From: CAYTLW01 sp964438735
GTDB lineage: Bacteria; Myxococcota_A; UBA9042
Direction: 5' to 3'
Assembly: GCA_964438735.1 (NCBI GenBank)
Contig: CAYTLW010000055.1
Location: 1-46,690, forward strand
DNA length: 46,690 nucleotides
Shown here: piece by piece, positions 26,311-38,008 of the stretch
How positions within the stretch are numbered: position 1 is the first letter of the stretch
Layout: every line of letters begins with the position of its first letter
The notes under the pieces: model-generated
Told to the model about the DNA's origin: nothing
The model's database searches: none
Seen by the model: only the letters and a program-made list of their open reading frames with translations
Translations under genes and position numbers: made by a program

Positions 26311-26889
26311 TTAGCGGGCCCCGAGCAACCTGTCCAGGGCGATCGCCGCAGCGGATCGCACCGACAGGTGATTGTAGCCATCTACCTCCGACCCGACTTC
26401 CGGGTCGCAGACGATGGCCGGCAGCCGCATGTCCGCGCCTGCGAGCACTTCCGGCGCCAGCCCCCACCCCGTGCCGAAGACGATCAGCACAGGCCGATCG
26501 GGCTCCCGCAGCTGCCTCCGTAGACCTGGCCAGGTCACATCGGCATCGGGCATCTGGGCGCTGGTCACCACCACCAGGGGTGGCTGCCCGCATTGCTCCG
26601 CGATGGCAGAGCAGGCGGCGTCCAGCGACGATGCAGCGGTGACGCGGCACATGGCCTCGGCGCGCAACGGATTGAGTCGCGCACCTTCTCCAACAGTCCA
26701 GTGGCCGACGATCTCGCCCACCATGCGCTGTTGAAGCGTCACCGGCGTGACCACGTACAGTCGCTCGATCCCGTAACTACGAGCCGATCGGCTGATGTCG
26801 TGGACGTCGACATTCGTCAACGCCGTCGCCACCACCTCGCCCCGTTTGTTCAAGACGGGGTGGTGAACGAGGGCGAGGAAAATAGCCAT
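26311..26889 (-). CDS. TrmD-associated SAM-dependent RNA methyltransferase (Methyltrn_RNA_4 type)
   Basis: ATG 26889 has GAGG 5 nt upstream and lies 13 bp after trmD, giving 192 residues. The sequence (LALVHHPVLNKRGEVVATALTNVDVHDISRSARSYG in pieces at residues 5-41, VIVFGTGWGLAPEVL near 140, and GYNHLSVRSAAAI near the end) matches the SPOUT-like RNA methyltransferase family that often sits between trmD and rplS. The knotted C-terminal SAM site is clear. The target nucleotide is unknown. Confidence 0.85.
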   Translation of the reverse strand: MAIFLALVHHPVLNKRGEVVATALTNVDVHDISRSARSYGIERLYVVTPVTLQQRMVGEIVGHWTVGEGARLNPLRAEAMCRVTAASSLDAACSAIAEQCGQPPLVVVTSAQMPDADVTWPGLRRQLREPDRPVLIVFGTGWGLAPEVLAGADMRLPAIVCDPEVGSEVDGYNHLSVRSAAAIALDRLLGAR

Positions 26890-26902
26890 ATGGGCCTCGT
26901 AG

Positions 26903-27640
26903 TCAAGCGATGTCTGCCGGATCGCCCACCGGAGGGCTGTCGAGCAGATCGGGTCGGAGCGTTCGCGTGCGTGCAAGCGCCTGCTCGCGACGCCAGGCAG
27001 CCACCTTGCCGTGGTCGCCGGACAGGAGAATATCGGGCACGGGGTGGCCCTCGAAATCGCGCGGTCGGGTGTACTGCGGGTACTCCAACGTGCCACTGCG
27101 GTGGGATTCGCTGGCCAGGGAGGCGGCGTTGCCGATGACCCCCGGACGCAGCCGGCCCACGGCTTCGATAATGGCCATGGCGGCCACCTCGCCGCCGTTG
27201 AGCACGTAGTCGCCCAGGCTGACCACCTCGTCGACGTAGGCCTCCATGCGGGCATCAAAGCCTTCGTAGCGACCGCAGATGAGGATCAGCCCCTCGCCCG
27301 CTGCCCAACGCTTCGCCGTGGCCTGGTCGAAAGGTCGGCCAGCGGGGCTGAGCAGGACCGCTGGACTGCTCGGCGCCTGGGCGCGCACCGCCCGCAGACC
27401 CGCCACCAGCGGCTCCAGCTTGAGCACCATGCCGGCGCCGCCGCCAAAGGGCGTGTCGTCCACCGTACCGTGGCGATCGGTGGCGTGTTGTCGCCAGTCG
27501 TGGGGCCGCACCGCCAGCCGGCCGTTGGCGATGGCTTTGCCGATGAGGCCCTCGCGAACGAAGCCATCCAGCACCGCGGGCAGCAGGCTGAGCACGTCGA
27601 ATGTGAAGGAACCCACGCCGGGTTGTGGACCTGGATCCAT
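26903..27640 (-). CDS. trmD: tRNA (guanine-N1-)-methyltransferase
   Basis: The start is ATG 27640, 3 nt after the rimM stop, and the product has 245 residues. SPOUT-fold motifs are intact: FDVLSLLPAVLDGF, DDTPFGGGAGMVLK, LICGRYEGFDARM and SLGDYVLNGGEVAAM. It makes m1G37 in tRNAs next to the anticodon, preventing frameshifting. The C-terminal RNA-binding region (YTRPRDFEG, ALARTRTLRPDLL) is present. Confidence 0.97.
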   Translation of the reverse strand: MDPGPQPGVGSFTFDVLSLLPAVLDGFVREGLIGKAIANGRLAVRPHDWRQHATDRHGTVDDTPFGGGAGMVLKLEPLVAGLRAVRAQAPSSPAVLLSPAGRPFDQATAKRWAAGEGLILICGRYEGFDARMEAYVDEVVSLGDYVLNGGEVAAMAIIEAVGRLRPGVIGNAASLASESHRSGTLEYPQYTRPRDFEGHPVPDILLSGDHGKVAAWRREQALARTRTLRPDLLDSPPVGDPADIA

Positions 27641-27643
27641 GGC

Positions 27644-28216
27644 TCAGTCCTTCCAGTGGTGGAGGTTGCGGATCTCCACCCGACCGGGCTGTTCGCCAAT
27701 GGAGAGCACATAGTCCGCCAGCACCGGCACGGTCACGTTGCCGCCGCCATCGAGGCGGATCTCCAGCAGGTCCACGTTGGTCTGGCCGATATGTCGCACC
27801 GTGCCCAGCCGGTCGCCACTGTCCGCGTCGTAAACCACGGACCCGATCACGTCCACGTGGTAGTACTCGCCGGCGTCTGGCGGCGGCAGCAGGTCTCGCG
27901 GCACCGCCAGGTCGCCGTGCACCAACTTGCCCACCTCGTCGCGATCGCCGATCCCCTCGATGCGCACCAGCAGGCCCTTGGGCGTCGGTCGCATGGTGGT
28001 CAGCTGCAACTGGCGATCGCGCTTGCCCGCCTTGCGCCAGGTCACCGACATGCCCTTCTTCCACAGGGTCGAGTCCGGGTTGTGGGCGATGAAGCGAACC
28101 TCGCCGCGCACCCCGTGGGGCCGACCCACGCGGCCGATCACCACCATCTCATCTTTGGCGCCGCCGTCGGGCACGTCGGTTGTCCGGGCAGGCGCCTGGG
28201 GTTGTTCTGCGGCCAT
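27644..28216 (-). CDS. rimM: 16S rRNA processing protein
   Basis: The 190-residue product has the RimM N-terminal beta-barrel (VIGRVGRPHGVRGEVR, near residue 25), then the PRC-barrel (EYYHVDVIGSVVYD, VDLLEIRL). It helps assemble the 30S head. The first ~22 residues are a Gln/Ala/Pro extension not needed for the fold, so a start closer to residue 23 is possible. It follows gpsA by 4 bp. Confidence 0.95.
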   Translation of the reverse strand: MAAEQPQAPARTTDVPDGGAKDEMVVIGRVGRPHGVRGEVRFIAHNPDSTLWKKGMSVTWRKAGKRDRQLQLTTMRPTPKGLLVRIEGIGDRDEVGKLVHGDLAVPRDLLPPPDAGEYYHVDVIGSVVYDADSGDRLGTVRHIGQTNVDLLEIRLDGGGNVTVPVLADYVLSIGEQPGRVEIRNLHHWKD

Positions 28217-28220
28217 GGCT

Positions 28221-29240
28221 TCAGCTCATCATCAACTCGTCCTTGAGCGGACGGGTCATGAGGTTCTCCAGGCCCTGCAGCAGCGGCAGCTGCTCATAGA
28301 GCACCCGGTAGGTGTTCTCGATGATCGGCGCGTCCACCTCCAGGCGGCGGGCCAGCATGTGCGCCGATCGGGTGGTCAGCACACCCTCGGCGACCGTGAC
28401 CGTGGAGCCGAGGATGTCCTCCAGGCTCTCGCCCTGGCCCAGGCGGAAGCCGACCGTACGGTTTCGGCTGAGATCTCCGGTGCAGGTCAGGACCAGGTCG
28501 CCGATGCCGGCCAGGCCCTGCAGGGTCAGCGGGTTGGCGCCGCGGCGCACCGCCAGGCGGGTGATTTCGCTGAGGCCGCGTGTGATCAGGCCGGCGCGGG
28601 CGTTGTGACCGAAGCCCAGCCCGTCGGCGGCGCCCACGGCGATGGCCATGACGTTCTTCAACGCGCCGCCCATCTCGACTCCGACCACATCGCGTGAGGC
28701 GTAGCAGCGGAAGCGATTGGTGGACATCATCTGCTGGACCTCGCGCGCCACCGAGGCGATGTGCGAGGCGACGGTGACCGCGGTGGGGATCTGCTGCACC
28801 ACCTCTTTGGCGAAGCTGGGCCCGCTCAGGTAGCACAGGGCGGCGTGGTAGCGGCGCGGCAGGACCCGCTCGAGGATCTCGTCGACGGTCTCCAGGGTCT
28901 CGTTCTGGATGCCCTTGGAGCAGCTGACGATGATGTGATCGTCGGTCAGCCAGGGCGTGATGCCGCCGATCACGGTGCCGACGAAGGGCGTCGGCACCAC
29001 GCTCAGGAGCAGCGTCGACTCGCGCACACAGCGTTCCAGGTCGCCGGTGGCATGCAGCCGGTCGGGCACCTCGAATCCGGGCAGGAAGATCTTGTTGATG
29101 CGGTCGGTCTCGATGTCCTTGACCACCTGCTCTTCGCGCGCCCAGATCAGCGTCTCGTGACCCTTACGGGCCGCGTGGATGGCCAGGGCCGTGCCCCAGG
29201 CGCCGCCACCGATCACCCCCACCCTCACCAGCTGGCTCAT
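28221..29240 (-). CDS. gpsA: NAD(P)-dependent glycerol-3-phosphate dehydrogenase
   Basis: The 339-residue product has an N-terminal Rossmann motif VGVIGGGAWGTALA, then SCSKGIQNETLETV, LSGPSFAKEV, GALKNVMAIAVGAADGL and GLAGIGDLVLTCTGDLSRN, all diagnostic of GpsA. It makes sn-glycerol-3-phosphate from dihydroxyacetone phosphate for phospholipid synthesis. It sits between an AAA gene and rimM in the same direction. Confidence 0.97.
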   Translation of the reverse strand: MSQLVRVGVIGGGAWGTALAIHAARKGHETLIWAREEQVVKDIETDRINKIFLPGFEVPDRLHATGDLERCVRESTLLLSVVPTPFVGTVIGGITPWLTDDHIIVSCSKGIQNETLETVDEILERVLPRRYHAALCYLSGPSFAKEVVQQIPTAVTVASHIASVAREVQQMMSTNRFRCYASRDVVGVEMGGALKNVMAIAVGAADGLGFGHNARAGLITRGLSEITRLAVRRGANPLTLQGLAGIGDLVLTCTGDLSRNRTVGFRLGQGESLEDILGSTVTVAEGVLTTRSAHMLARRLEVDAPIIENTYRVLYEQLPLLQGLENLMTRPLKDELMMS

Positions 29241-29278
29241 GTCGTCTCCAGGCGACCGGCTGGTCGCTGCTTCGGCGC

Positions 29279-30772
29279 CTACTCGCGCCAGGGTTCATCG
29301 CCGTCGCCGCGGCTCGCTTCCAGGAAGAGGTCGCGCAGGCTGCGATCGCGGCCCGCATGACGGGTTCGCCGTCGGGCCCATTCGCGCAGCTCCTTGACCT
29401 GCTGCTCGTAGGTCTCCACGAAGGGCACCGTCTCGCGGAGCGCGCGTTCGATGTCGGCGTCCTTGAGTTCCCGTCCGGCCTCGAAGGCCACCGCCAGGGC
29501 CTCCACCACCGCCTGCTCCAGCTCGGCGCCGGTCAACCGCTCGCTGGCGCGGGCCAGGGCGGGCACGTCGAAGGTGGCCGGATCGCGGCCGCTACGGCGC
29601 AAGTGGATGGACAAAATCTCGGCCCGCACGTCGGCATCGGGCAGGTCGACGAAGAAGGTGTCGTCGAAGCGACCCTTGCGCATCAACTCGGCCGGCATGT
29701 GGTCGACCCGGTTGGCGGTAGCGGCGACGAAGACGCCGTCGCGCTGCTCGGCCAACCAGGTGATGAAGGTGCCGAAGATGCGCGCGGTGACGTCCGAGCC
29801 GGTCATGGCACCCGAGAACGCCTTGTCCAGCTCGTCGACCCAGAGCACCGCCGGCGCCATGGCCTCGGTGACCGCCAGGGCGTGCCGCAAGTTCTCGTCC
29901 GGCGCGCTGTCTCGGGTGAACAGGCGGCCCAGGTCGAAGCGCAACAGGGGCAGCCCGAAGGCGTGGGCGACCGCTTTGGCGAAGAGCGACTTGCCGCAGC
30001 CCTGCACGCCCAGCAGGAGCACGCCTCGCGGTGCCGGCAGGCCGAACTTGCGGGCCTGCTCCGACAGCGCCCGGCGGCGGCGTCCCAGCCACTCCTTGAG
30101 GTTGTCCATGCCGCCCACGTCGTCCATGGTCGGCGGCTCGGCGACCACGTCCAGCAGCCCGCCATGGGCGACCAGGTCGCGCTTCTCGGCATGCAGCTCG
30201 GCCACCGCTTCGATGCCCGGCTCGGGCCGGCCCAGGCGCATCCGCCGCAACGCCCGGCGCAGCTGCACCGTGGTCATGCCCTTGGCCGCCTCCAGGGCGC
30301 GTTCCACCGTCTGCGGGTCGGCTGTGCGGCCGCCGGCCGGCGCAAACGCCGCCTCCACCAGCGGGCGCAGCTCGTCGGAGCCCGGCAGGGGCAGGTAGAG
30401 CACCACCCGATCGCGATCCAGCTCGGCGCTGGGCACGTCGTTGGCGGCCAGCAACACCACCGTGTGGCCGGCCTTCTCGATGGGGCGCAGGTGCTCGGAA
30501 AGCAGCTGAACAAAGCCATCGCGCGCCAGCAGACGGTGACCCAGCGGCAGGATCAACAGCGATCGATCGGTCTGCGCCACCAGCGATTCGATGGCGTCCG
30601 ACGCCGCATCCTGCAGGTCGCTGCGACCGTAGCGGGGCTCCATGACCTTCAGATTGCGCGCCCGCCCGGCCCGGCGAAGCACCCCGCGGGCGTCCGGCTC
30701 ATCGCCGCTGATGACGTACAGCAGCGGGTAGCGGGCGGCCAGGCGTTCGTTGATGGGGCGGCTGCGGTCCAT
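29279..30772 (-). CDS. Ycf46-like AAA ATPase
   Basis: The 497-residue product starts with a ~220-residue domain resembling an inactive ATPase (ADRSLLILPLGHRLLARD-like region, residues ~65-85), typical of Ycf46 proteins. One AAA module follows, with Walker A GVQGCGKS, Walker B VLWVDELDKAFSG, a sensor block ATANRVDHMPAELMRKGRFD and the arginine-finger region. The C-terminal lid contains SERLTGAELEQAVVEAL. These proteins are thought to remodel protein complexes; the substrate is unknown. It is separated from gpsA by 38 bp. Confidence 0.88.
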   Translation of the reverse strand: MDRSRPINERLAARYPLLYVISGDEPDARGVLRRAGRARNLKVMEPRYGRSDLQDAASDAIESLVAQTDRSLLILPLGHRLLARDGFVQLLSEHLRPIEKAGHTVVLLAANDVPSAELDRDRVVLYLPLPGSDELRPLVEAAFAPAGGRTADPQTVERALEAAKGMTTVQLRRALRRMRLGRPEPGIEAVAELHAEKRDLVAHGGLLDVVAEPPTMDDVGGMDNLKEWLGRRRRALSEQARKFGLPAPRGVLLLGVQGCGKSLFAKAVAHAFGLPLLRFDLGRLFTRDSAPDENLRHALAVTEAMAPAVLWVDELDKAFSGAMTGSDVTARIFGTFITWLAEQRDGVFVAATANRVDHMPAELMRKGRFDDTFFVDLPDADVRAEILSIHLRRSGRDPATFDVPALARASERLTGAELEQAVVEALAVAFEAGRELKDADIERALRETVPFVETYEQQVKELREWARRRTRHAGRDRSLRDLFLEASRGDGDEPWRE

Positions 30773-30878
30773 GGCCGGAGCCTAGCAGCGATAGGCACCG
30801 TGTAGAAGCGGCCCCCATCGCAGGGCCGAAGGAGGCGAGCGCCTCCGGAGAAGCACGTCTTCCAGGCGGTGGGACGGT

Positions 30879-30930
30879 CGGGAAAATCACACTTTTCCCG
30901 GCCTTGGGCCGAGCCCCGGCCCCCAGAAGA
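30879..30930. repeat. Dispersed palindromic element, copy 1
   Basis: The core GGGAAAATCACACTTTTCCC hairpin (30880-30899) is followed by GGGCCGAGCCCCGGCCCCC (about 30906-30924). Its reverse complement matches the element at 46571-46620 closely, including the interior GAAAAGTGTGATTTTC. It lies between the regulator gene stop and the AAA gene start. Confidence 0.7.
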
Positions 30931-30946
30931 CAAGGGACCTGGCGCG

Positions 30947-32406
<1,460 letters not shown>

Positions 32407-32410
<4 letters not shown>

Positions 32411-32676
32411 GACGATCGCTGACCGCTCTCCTCGACGAAGGCCACCCGAAGGTCGTGCAGCAGTCGCGTGAGCAGGGTGGCCTCCTCCGGGCTCAGGTTG
32501 CCGCTGGTCTTTTCCTGCAGCATGCCGAGCAGATCGATGCTCTGACGGGCGAGGCCGAGATCCACGCCACCGCCTTCACCGGTGGGATCGGGCATCCGGC
32601 CCAGGTGCAGCATCGCCGAGCTGGCCAGGGAGAGGATGAACGTCGAGAAGTCGATGCCGGCGCTGTTGTCTGCCAT
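32407..32676 (-). CDS. DUF1844 domain protein
   Basis: The 89-residue product has the family pattern FSTFILSLASSAMLHLG, then an LARQSIDLLGMLQEKTSGNL segment with the second helix EATLLTRLLHDLRVAFVE. The function is unknown. It overlaps the start of the sigma-54 regulator (ATGA), so the two are co-translated. Confidence 0.92.
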
Positions 32677-32710
32677 CGTCCTGCAACCCCACAGCTTCCC
32701 TTGCGCGATG

Positions 32711-32738
32711 TTGCGTCGGTGGGGAAGCGGGCTATCGT
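32711..32738 (+). promoter_or_regulatory. Possible promoter for the sigma-32-like gene
   Basis: TTGCGT (32711-32716) and TATCGT (32733-32738) are spaced by 16 bp in the divergent gap, 100 bp before the start codon. Confidence 0.3.
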
Positions 32739-32837
32739 GTCTGAGCGCGCCCGCCGAAATGGCCGGCGCACAATTCGTCGAAATGGTCCGGGCCGGGCCG
32801 GTGTTGTGTCAAGCGGGGCCGACCCCCGAGGAGATAG

Positions 32838-33857
<1,020 letters not shown>

Positions 33858-33881
33858 TCAATGTCGATGCAATCGCCGTAG

Positions 33882-36827
33882 CTACTCGGCCTTACTGGCG
33901 GGCTTGTTCGCTCGCTTGCCGGCCTTCTTGGCAGCCTTCTTGGCAGTCTTCTTCGCAGCCGGCTTGCCGGTCTTCTTGGCCGCGGCTTTGCGCTTGGTGC
34001 CCGAGCGACTCTTCTTGGCTGCGGGCGCCTTGGTCGCCGCCTTGCCTCGGCGACCGCGCTTCTTGACCGGCTTGCCGAAGTCGCGCAGACGCGTCAGGGC
34101 GAGGTCGAGGTCGACCTCATCTCGGCCCACGCCGCGCGGCAGGGAAGCGTTCTCACTGCCATTGGTGACGTAGAGGCCGAAGCGTCCGTCCAGGAGGCGG
34201 ACCTCGGCTTCGTCCTTGGGATCCTTGCCCAGCACCCGACCATTGCGGGCCTCAGCGGCCGCCTTGAGCAGCTCGACCGCTCGCTCCACGGTGACGGTGT
34301 CGGGGTCCTCTTCGCCCAGGGTCTTGTTGGTGCTGCCGTCGGTGACGTAGGGCCCCCAGCGGCCGGTCCACAGGGCGATCTTGGCGCCGTCGGCCGCCCG
34401 CGTGCCCAGCTCTCGGATCAACTGCCGGCCGCGCTTGCGCTGCGTCGCCAGCAGTTCGACCGCGGCGTCCAGATCCACATCCACGGCGAAGATGCCGGCG
34501 GTCAGGGTGCGCGTCTCATCGCCCCACTTGACGTAGTCGCCATACCGACCCACGTGGGCGGTGATGGTCTCGCCATCCTTGGGATGCGCGCCGACATCTC
34601 GTGGCAGCGACAGCTGCGCCCGGGCCCGGTCGATGTCGATCTGCTCCGGGGTCATGCCCTTGGACAGGCTCACCATCGTCGGCTTGACGCCCTCGCTGCC
34701 GCGACCCAACTGCAGGTACCAGCCGTAGCGGCCGTTGCGCATGAAGATCTCTTCGCCATCGGCGCTCGTGCCCAAGGGTTTGTTGCCCTTGCGACGCTCT
34801 TCGATGAGTTCCATGGCGCGCGCCACAGTCAGTTCATCCGGCGCCTGGTCTTCGGCCACGCTGGCGGTCTCTTCGCCCACGCGCACAAACGTGCCGTAGC
34901 GGCCGATGCGCACGTTCACGGGCGTGCCCTCGTGCTCGCCGATCAGCAGGGCGCTGGCCTGGGCCGGATCGATGCGATCGCGCACCTCGGCCAACAGCGG
35001 CGTCAGCCCCTGGACGGGGTCTCCCTCACCGAGATCTTTGAATCCATCGGTGTAGAAGGCGCGCAGGTAGTGACCCGCATCCACCTCGCCGCGGGAGATG
35101 GCGTCCAGCTGCGCTTCCATGGCCGCGGTGAAGTTGTAGTCCACCAGATGCGGCATGTGCTCCTCGAGCATGCGCACCACCGCCATACCCATGAAGGTCG
35201 GCACGAGCTGGTTGGCGCGGCGGAAGCTGTAGCCGCGATCCAGCAGGTGCTGGATGATGGTGGCGTAAGTGCTCGGCCGGCCGATGCCGCGCTCCTCGAG
35301 GGCGCGCACCAAAGAGGCGTCGTTGAGCCGCGTCCGCGGCCGTGTCTTGCGCTCGCGGGCGTCCAGAGGCGTCGGCTCTCCCCAGCGCAGGTCGTCGCCG
35401 GCGGACATGTCGGGCAGCAGGGCCTCGGCGGCCTGCTCCTGATCGGTCTCGGCGCTGCCCTTCCAGGCCTTGAGGTAGCCGTCGAAGCGCACCGTGCGAC
35501 CGCTGCAGCGGAAGGTGGCGTCGTCGACACCGATATCAACTGTGGTGCTCTCGATCTGGGCGTCGACCATCTGGCTGGCGATGGTTCGCCGCCAGATCAG
35601 CGAGTAGAGGCGCTGCTGGTCCACGGCCAGCGAGCCCTTGGCCTGCTTGGGATCGGTGAACTTGTCGCCGGCAGGCCGGATCGCCTCGTGGGCCTCCTGG
35701 GCGCCCTTGGACTTGGTGGCGTAGTGCCGAGGCGCGCCAGGCAGGTAGTTGCTGCCGAAGCTGTCGCCGATCACGCTGCGGGCGGTCTGCATCGCCTCTG
35801 CGGCCATGCGCGTCGAGTCGGTTCGCATGTAGGTGATGTAGCCGTTCTCATATAGCGACTGCGCCACGCGCATGGTCCGCTGGGCCGAGAAGCGCAGGCG
35901 GCGGTTGGCCTCCTGCTGCAACGTCGAGGTAGTGAACGGCGCCTGTGGGCGCTGCACCTGGGGCTTGACCTCGCGCTTGAGCACGCGCGCCGTCTGCGCC
36001 GACAGGCGGGTGACCAGCTGTCGGGCGGCGCCTTCGTCCAGGACCAGGGCGTCGCGATTGACCTTGCGGCCAGTGCGGGCGTCAAAGTCTCGGCTGGCGG
36101 CCACACGCTGCTTGCCCAGGCGGATCAACAGGGCGTCGAATGGGCGGTTATCAGCGCCCATCAGATGGGCCTGCAGGTCCCAGTAGCTGGTGCTCTGGAA
36201 GGCGATGCGCTCGCGCTCGCGCTCGACCAGCAAGCGCAGGGCGACCGACTGCACACGACCGGCGCTGAGGCCGGGCTTGATCTTGCGCCACAGGACCTGG
36301 CTGACATCCCAACCGAAGAGGCGGTCGACGACGCGCCGCGCCCGCTGGGCTTTGACCAGGTTCATGTCCACGCTTCGTGGGCTGGCCAGGGCGTTCTCGA
36401 TCGCCGGCCGCGTGATCTCGTGAAAGACCAGCCGGTGCACGGGCACGTTCGGCGCCAGCTCTTCGACCAGGTGCCAGGAGATGGCCTCGCCTTCGCGATC
36501 ATCATCTGTGGCCAGATACAGGGCATCGCACTCGCCCAGGGCGGCCTTGAGGGCGTCGACCTGGCGGCGCTTGTTGGGCGGCACGCGGTAGATCTCTTCG
36601 AGGGGCTCGAAGCCGTTCTCGATGTTGACGCCGTAGTTGACCCAACGGGCCTCGCGCCGCTTGTCTCGGCTGCCGAGCTCGGTCTTGCGGGTGACCAGGT
36701 CGCGGACGTGGCCCACGCTGGCCTGCACGTCGAAGCCGTCGCCCAGGTACTTGCGCACCGTCGCCGCTTTGGTGGGCGACTCGACCACTACGAGTCCGCC
36801 GCTTGTGCCCTTGCTGCCCGCTGCCAT
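33882..36827 (-). CDS. topA: DNA topoisomerase I
   Basis: ATG 36827 is 5 nt after GGAGG; the GTG six bases upstream is unlikely. The 981-residue protein has a Toprim domain (LVVVESPTKAATVRKYLG, ATDDDREGEAISWHL) and the catalytic Tyr in NGYITYMRTDSTRMA. The C-terminal end carries no Cys zinc ribbons. It has several Topo-I C-domain repeats instead (GRYGTFVRVGEETASV, GRWGPYVTDGSTNKTLGEED, GRFGLYVTNGSENASL) and a Lys/Ala-rich histone-like tail. It relaxes negative supercoils. It is the last gene of an rsmB-dprA-topA set. Confidence 0.97.
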   Translation of the reverse strand: MAAGSKGTSGGLVVVESPTKAATVRKYLGDGFDVQASVGHVRDLVTRKTELGSRDKRREARWVNYGVNIENGFEPLEEIYRVPPNKRRQVDALKAALGECDALYLATDDDREGEAISWHLVEELAPNVPVHRLVFHEITRPAIENALASPRSVDMNLVKAQRARRVVDRLFGWDVSQVLWRKIKPGLSAGRVQSVALRLLVERERERIAFQSTSYWDLQAHLMGADNRPFDALLIRLGKQRVAASRDFDARTGRKVNRDALVLDEGAARQLVTRLSAQTARVLKREVKPQVQRPQAPFTTSTLQQEANRRLRFSAQRTMRVAQSLYENGYITYMRTDSTRMAAEAMQTARSVIGDSFGSNYLPGAPRHYATKSKGAQEAHEAIRPAGDKFTDPKQAKGSLAVDQQRLYSLIWRRTIASQMVDAQIESTTVDIGVDDATFRCSGRTVRFDGYLKAWKGSAETDQEQAAEALLPDMSAGDDLRWGEPTPLDARERKTRPRTRLNDASLVRALEERGIGRPSTYATIIQHLLDRGYSFRRANQLVPTFMGMAVVRMLEEHMPHLVDYNFTAAMEAQLDAISRGEVDAGHYLRAFYTDGFKDLGEGDPVQGLTPLLAEVRDRIDPAQASALLIGEHEGTPVNVRIGRYGTFVRVGEETASVAEDQAPDELTVARAMELIEERRKGNKPLGTSADGEEIFMRNGRYGWYLQLGRGSEGVKPTMVSLSKGMTPEQIDIDRARAQLSLPRDVGAHPKDGETITAHVGRYGDYVKWGDETRTLTAGIFAVDVDLDAAVELLATQRKRGRQLIRELGTRAADGAKIALWTGRWGPYVTDGSTNKTLGEEDPDTVTVERAVELLKAAAEARNGRVLGKDPKDEAEVRLLDGRFGLYVTNGSENASLPRGVGRDEVDLDLALTRLRDFGKPVKKRGRRGKAATKAPAAKKSRSGTKRKAAAKKTGKPAAKKTAKKAAKKAGKRANKPASKAE

Positions 36828-36847
36828 CCGCACCTCCGTCGATCTCG

Positions 36848-37888
36848 TTATCGGCTCCGGCGATATCGTCCGCCGATGCCTTTTCGAATCTGCCCCGACA
36901 TGCCGAGCGCCAGGAGCGCCGCAGCCACCTCTCCGCGCGGCCGGGTCAACGCCCCTGCCGCTTCCTCCAAGGTGATGCCCAGCGCCTCATCGGCGGCCAG
37001 CAGGGCATCCAGAGCCGTAACCAGCCCCGGTTCGGCGCCTGGTGGCGGCTCGAAGGCTCGGCCACGCGGCGGCTCCAGGGGCGCGCATATTTGCCGGCCC
37101 CGTCGCCCCGCGTCAATGGTGGCGCCGTCTCCGCCGCCCGAAGTGGACGCTGCAGATGGCCGTTGCCGCCTCGACGAACGGGTCACTGAAGCCCCGGCCC
37201 CGCCATCTGCCCCGGTCCCCTTGGACAGGGTCTCGATCAGCGCAGCCACACCATCGCGATGCCAGATCGCGCTGGCGTGGCCGGCAAGCAGGCCATTGCT
37301 ACCCTCGCTATTCGCCGTGCCGGGAGACCATGGCACGGCGAACACGGGCACCCCCGCCCGCAGCGCCCGGTTGGCGCAATGCAGCGAGCCGCTGCGGGGG
37401 TCGGCGCAGACCGTGATCAAAGCGTCGATCAAGTGTGCGATCAACTGGTTGCGGGCGTGGAAGGAGGCCCGGCTGGCGGGCTCCAGGTCGGCAAAGGGGC
37501 TCAGGAGCATTCCGCGGCGTTCGGCGATGTCGGCAAAGAGTTGGTCATGGCGCACCGGCGAGGGCCGGGCCAGACCGCCGGGCAGCACCGCGACGGTGGC
37601 CCCGCCGCAGTCCATGGCGCCTTGGTGAGCGGCGGCGCCGACGCCGATGGCGCCGCCGCTGACCACCACGGCGCCCGCTTCGCAGAGGGCGCCGGCCAGG
37701 GTGCGCGCCATGGCCAACTGGGCAGGCCCGGCGCGCCGGGCACCGATCACCGCCACGCGCGGCATGTCGCCAAATGGCAGTCGTCCCAGCGCCCGCAACG
37801 ACACACCCTGCATCGGGCGGCGCAACAGGTCCTCGGGGGCGATGGAGAAGGCGGCGCTGATATCGATCTTGTGGTCGTGACGGGCCAT
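36848..37888 (-). CDS. dprA: DNA-processing protein DprA/Smf
   Basis: ATG 37888 follows GGAGGAAGAT, and the product has 346 residues. The Rossmann-like DprA core is recognisable (VAVIGARRAGPAQLAMART, VVVSGGAIGVGAAAHQGAMD, TVAVLPGGLARPSPVRHDQL, FHARNQLIAHLIDALITV, DPRSGSLHCANRAL), though more divergent than usual. A long Ser/Gly/Arg-rich linker (~225-280) precedes a winged-helix C-terminal domain (ALLAADEALGITLEEAAGAL). It loads RecA on incoming single-stranded DNA in natural transformation. It lies 20 bp upstream of topA, a common dprA-topA arrangement. Confidence 0.92.
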   Translation of the reverse strand: MARHDHKIDISAAFSIAPEDLLRRPMQGVSLRALGRLPFGDMPRVAVIGARRAGPAQLAMARTLAGALCEAGAVVVSGGAIGVGAAAHQGAMDCGGATVAVLPGGLARPSPVRHDQLFADIAERRGMLLSPFADLEPASRASFHARNQLIAHLIDALITVCADPRSGSLHCANRALRAGVPVFAVPWSPGTANSEGSNGLLAGHASAIWHRDGVAALIETLSKGTGADGGAGASVTRSSRRQRPSAASTSGGGDGATIDAGRRGRQICAPLEPPRGRAFEPPPGAEPGLVTALDALLAADEALGITLEEAAGALTRPRGEVAAALLALGMSGQIRKGIGGRYRRSR

Positions 37889-38008
37889 ATCTTCCTCCAG
37901 GACGACCGTTCGGGTCGTGCGGGAGGTGATCGTTCGCAGCGGCAAAAACGTTCGCGAATTGTCGAAATCGGTGGGGAGCACAGGCCCCACGGCGTTGCCG
38001 AAACTCGC

